Origin: Thiomonas sp.
Lineage (GTDB): Bacteria > Pseudomonadota > Gammaproteobacteria > Burkholderiales > Burkholderiaceae_C
NCBI GenBank assembly: GCA_027451915.1
Contig: DAIDHU010000472.1
Coordinates: forward strand, 1 to 7,506
DNA length: 7,506 nucleotides
Direction: 5' to 3'
Shown: piece by piece, positions 5,209-7,506 of the stretch
Position numbering within the stretch: position 1 is the first letter of the stretch
Layout: each line of letters opens with the position of its first letter
The notes under the pieces: generated by a model
What the model was told of the DNA's origin: nothing
What the model saw: the letters and a program-made list of their open reading frames with translations, nothing else
Databases searched by the model: none
Translations under genes and position numbers: made by a program

Positions 5209-6636
5209 TCAGAAGTTCAGCGCTCGCGAGTCGGTGGCCAGCGCGGCCTCCTTCATCGCCTCCGACAGCGTCGGGTGGGCGTGGCAGATGCGCGCGATGT
5301 CCTCGGCGCTGGCCTTGAATTCCATGGCCACCGCGGCCTCGGCGATCAGCTCGGAGGCCATGGGCCCGATGACGTGCACGCCCAGGATTTGGTCGGTGGC
5401 CGCGTCGCTGAGCATTTTCACGAAACCGGTGGTGTCGCCCAGCGCCCGCGCGCGCCCATTGGCCATGAAGGGGAAGCTGCCGGACTTGTAGGCGCGTCCT
5501 GCCGCCTTCAGCGCCTGCTCGGTCTGCCCCACCCAGGCGATCTCCGGGCTGGTGTAGATCACCCAGGGAACGGTGTTGAAGTCCACATGCGGCTTCTGCC
5601 CGGCCAGGCGCTCGGCCACGGCCACGCCTTCCTCCTCCGCCTTGTGCGCCAGCATCGGACCGCGCACCACGTCCCCGACGGCCCAGATGCCCGGCACCTC
5701 GGTGCGGCAGTCGGCGTCCACGACCACGAAGCCCCGCTCGTCGGTGCCCAGGCCCACCTTGTCGAGCTGCAGGCCCTCGGTATGGGGCAGGCGCCCGATG
5801 GACACCATCAGCGCATCCACCTCCAGCGCCTGCTCGGCGCCCTTGGCGTCCGTGTAACGCAGCTTCACGGGGCCGCTCCTGGCGGCGGGCTTGACCTCGG
5901 CGATCTTCACGCCCAGCTGGATGTCCAGGCCCTGGCGGCTGAATTGCTTCATCGCCTCCTTGGCCACCTGGGTGTCGGCCGCGCCGAGGAAATCGGGCAG
6001 CGCCTCCAGCACCGTGACCTGTGCGCCCAGGCGACGCCACACCGAGCCCATCTCGAGCCCGATGACCCCGGCGCCGATAATGCCCATGCGCGCGGGCACC
6101 TTCTGCAGCGCCAGCGCCCCGGTGTTCGACAGCTCGCGCTTCTCGTCGAACTCCACGCCCGGCAGCGCCCGCGGCCGCGAGCCGGTGGCGATGATCACGT
6201 GGCGCGCGCGCAGCGTGGCCTTGTCGGCACCCGAGACCTCGATCTCGAAGCCACCGTCCACCTTCGCGGCGAAGGCGGCGTGCCCATGCAGGAACCGGAC
6301 CTTGTTCTTCTTGAACAGGTACAGGATGCCGTCGTTGTTCTGGCGCACCACCTGCTGCTTGCGCGCCAGCATGCGAGCCAGGTCGAGCTTGACCGAGCCG
6401 ACTTCGATGCCATGCTCGGCCATGCCGTGCGCGACATGCTCGTAGTGCTCGGAGGACTGCAGCATCGCCTTCGAGGGGATGCAGCCCACGTTGGTGCAGG
6501 TGCCGCCCGGCGCGGGGCCGCCGTCGTCGCGGCTCCACGCGTCGATGCAGGCCACCGACAGGCCCAGCTGGGCGGCGCGGATGGCGGCGATGTAGCCCCC
6601 GGGGCCGGCGCCGATGACGATCAGGTCGTGGTCCAT
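5209..6636 (-). CDS. lpdA: Dihydrolipoyl dehydrogenase (E3 of the 2-oxoglutarate dehydrogenase complex)
   Basis: A 475-residue FAD-dependent disulfide oxidoreductase that reoxidises the dihydrolipoyl group of E2 and reduces NAD+. Visible: the FAD-binding GAGPGG (9-14), the redox disulfide in GGTCTNVGCIPSKAM with C47 and C52, the NAD-binding GAGVIG (188-193), a second FAD contact in AVGDVVRGPMLAHKAEEEG, and the C-terminal catalytic dyad in HPTLSE (H454, E459). Length is standard, with no N-terminal lipoyl domain, as expected for the form paired with OdhB rather than the fused form often found with pyruvate dehydrogenase. A short insertion before the disulfide (around SRDDGGPAPGG) resembles Burkholderiales OdhL proteins as I recall them. 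ATG 6636 is preferred over an in-frame GTG at 6648 because GAGG lies 6 nt upstream and the FAD motif begins directly after. The gap to the odhB stop is 8 bp, indicating co-transcription. Confidence 0.97.
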   Translation of the reverse strand: MDHDLIVIGAGPGGYIAAIRAAQLGLSVACIDAWSRDDGGPAPGGTCTNVGCIPSKAMLQSSEHYEHVAHGMAEHGIEVGSVKLDLARMLARKQQVVRQNNDGILYLFKKNKVRFLHGHAAFAAKVDGGFEIEVSGADKATLRARHVIIATGSRPRALPGVEFDEKRELSNTGALALQKVPARMGIIGAGVIGLEMGSVWRRLGAQVTVLEALPDFLGAADTQVAKEAMKQFSRQGLDIQLGVKIAEVKPAARSGPVKLRYTDAKGAEQALEVDALMVSIGRLPHTEGLQLDKVGLGTDERGFVVVDADCRTEVPGIWAVGDVVRGPMLAHKAEEEGVAVAERLAGQKPHVDFNTVPWVIYTSPEIAWVGQTEQALKAAGRAYKSGSFPFMANGRARALGDTTGFVKMLSDAATDQILGVHVIGPMASELIAEAAVAMEFKASAEDIARICHAHPTLSEAMKEAALATDSRALNF

Positions 6637-6642
6637 CGCGGG

Positions 6643-6646
6643 CCTC
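6643..6646 (-). promoter_or_regulatory. Ribosome binding site of lpdA overlapping the odhB stop codon
   Basis: On the minus strand GAGG at 6646-6643 lies six bases before the ATG at 6636 and shares bases with the odhB TGA (6647-6645). Ribosomes finishing odhB would unload on this site, favouring coupled E2/E3 synthesis. It also argues against the GTG at 6648 as the start. Confidence 0.6.
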
Positions 6647-7506
6647 ACAGGTTGAGCAGCAGGCGCGCGGGATCTTCCAGCGCCTCCTTCATGGCCACCA
6701 GGCCCAGCACCGCCTCGCGTCCGTCGATGATGCGGTGGTCGTAGCTCATGGCCAGGTAGTTGATCGGGCGGATCACGACCTGCCCGTTTTCCACCACCGG
6801 CCGATCCTTGGTCGCGTGCACGCCCAGGATCGCCGCCTGCGGCGGGTTGATGATCGGGGTCGAGAGCATCGAGCCGAACACGCCGCCGTTGCTGATGGAG
6901 AAGGTGCCGCCGGTCAGGTCCTCGATGGCCAGCTTGCCGTCGCGCGCCTTCACGCCGAACTCGGCGATCTGGCGCTCGATGTCGGCGAAGCTGAGCTGGT
7001 CGACGTTGCGCAGGATGGGCACCACCAGGCCGCGCGGGCTGCCCACGGCGATGCCGATGTCGAAGTAGCCGTGGTAGATGATGTCGTTGCCGTCGACCGA
7101 GGCGTTGAGGATCGGATACTTGCGCAGGGCATGCACCGCGGCCTTGACGAAAAAGCTCATGAACCCGAGCTTGACGCCATGCTCCTTCTCGAAGCGGTCC
7201 TTGTGCGCGTTGCGCAGGTCCATGACCGGCTTCATGTTCACCTCGTTGAAGGTGGTCAGGATCGCGTTCTCGGACTGGGATTGCACCAGGCGCTGCGCGA
7301 TGCGCGCGCGCAGGCGGCTCATGGGCACGCGCTGCTCGGGGCGCTCGTCGTAGGCCGACAGGTCGACACGGGCCTCCACCTGCGGCAGGGCCTGCGGGGA
7401 GTTGAACGGCGTGCCGGTGGCCGCGGCGGCGGCGGCCGGCGCGGCCGCCTTCGCGGCGACGGCGCCCAGCGCGTCGCCCTTGGTCACGCGCCCGCCGCGC
7501 CCGCTG
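6645..7506 (-). CDS. odhB: 2-oxoglutarate dehydrogenase E2, dihydrolipoyl succinyltransferase (partial, 5' end outside window)
   Basis: The last 286 codons are present; the N-terminal lipoyl domain and most of the E3-binding domain lie beyond the right edge. The fragment opens with SGRGGRVTKGDAL, the end of the peripheral E3/E1-binding domain. An Ala-rich linker follows, then the full acyltransferase domain starting near RVPMSRLRARIAQRL. TTFNEVNMKPVMDLR, LGFMSFFVKA, GGVFGSMLSTPIINPP and the active site SYDHRIIDGREAV (catalytic His, Asp) match SucB/OdhB far better than pyruvate dehydrogenase E2. The product transfers succinyl groups from lipoamide to CoA and forms the structural core of the complex in the TCA cycle. 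The end DPARLLLNL is typical. It is followed 8 bp later by lpdA; odhA is expected just upstream, outside the window. The coding frame is open to the window edge. Confidence 0.96.
   Translation of the reverse strand, partial: SGRGGRVTKGDALGAVAAKAAAPAAAAAATGTPFNSPQALPQVEARVDLSAYDERPEQRVPMSRLRARIAQRLVQSQSENAILTTFNEVNMKPVMDLRNAHKDRFEKEHGVKLGFMSFFVKAAVHALRKYPILNASVDGNDIIYHGYFDIGIAVGSPRGLVVPILRNVDQLSFADIERQIAEFGVKARDGKLAIEDLTGGTFSISNGGVFGSMLSTPIINPPQAAILGVHATKDRPVVENGQVVIRPINYLAMSYDHRIIDGREAVLGLVAMKEALEDPARLLLNL

Noticed and set aside
3480..5318. 612-codon plus-strand open frame antisense to zapE and the exported-protein gene
   Set aside because: It crosses several real genes and a hairpin, shows no domain, and its composition mirrors the opposite strand.
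5134..6744. 536-codon plus-strand open frame antisense to lpdA
   Set aside because: lpdA is unmistakable on the other strand. The His/Gly/Arg-rich translation is a complement artefact.

Overview
The window is a GC-rich (about 70% by eye) stretch of ordinary bacterial chromosome. Protein sequences and gene order point to a betaproteobacterium, most likely Burkholderiales and perhaps near the Alcaligenaceae (Bordetella/Achromobacter-like). The main grounds are the 2-oxoglutarate dehydrogenase E2 and E3 genes followed by zapE, the GGPAPGGTCTNVGC form of the E3 active site, and a BamD tail ending in WWRLW. The genus is an inference. I see no tRNA, rRNA, CRISPR, transposase or phage gene.

Layout: the plus-strand 3' end of bamD (2-118) runs up against a minus-strand YoaA/DinG-family iron-sulfur helicase (126-2216). 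A 228-bp divergent intergenic region (2217-2444) separates the helicase from a plus-strand PP2C-type protein phosphatase (2445-3293). The phosphatase converges on a minus-strand gene cluster that enters from the right edge. In transcription order this cluster is odhB (E2, 3' part only), lpdA (E3), zapE, and an exported coiled-coil/proline-rich protein of unknown function. The odhB-lpdA gap is 8 bp and the stop and start codons of zapE and the exported-protein gene share one base, so the four genes look like one transcription unit. A perfect 16-bp inverted repeat lies just before the zapE start.

Functionally, odhB and lpdA supply two of the three enzymes of the 2-oxoglutarate dehydrogenase complex of the TCA cycle; odhA (E1) would be expected just outside the window. 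ZapE is an AFG1-like ATPase linked to division and membrane-protein quality control. YoaA/DinG is a DNA repair helicase. BamD belongs to the outer-membrane beta-barrel assembly machine. The phosphatase has no partner kinase in the window.

No new biological system is evident. The observations most worth a second look are: mirrored TACAAT-containing 9-mers at the two ends of the divergent region, which would give overlapping complementary leaders; the GC-rich hairpin at the zapE start; two 5 x 12-bp tandem arrays with similar units inside two different genes; and the unassigned exported protein coupled to zapE.
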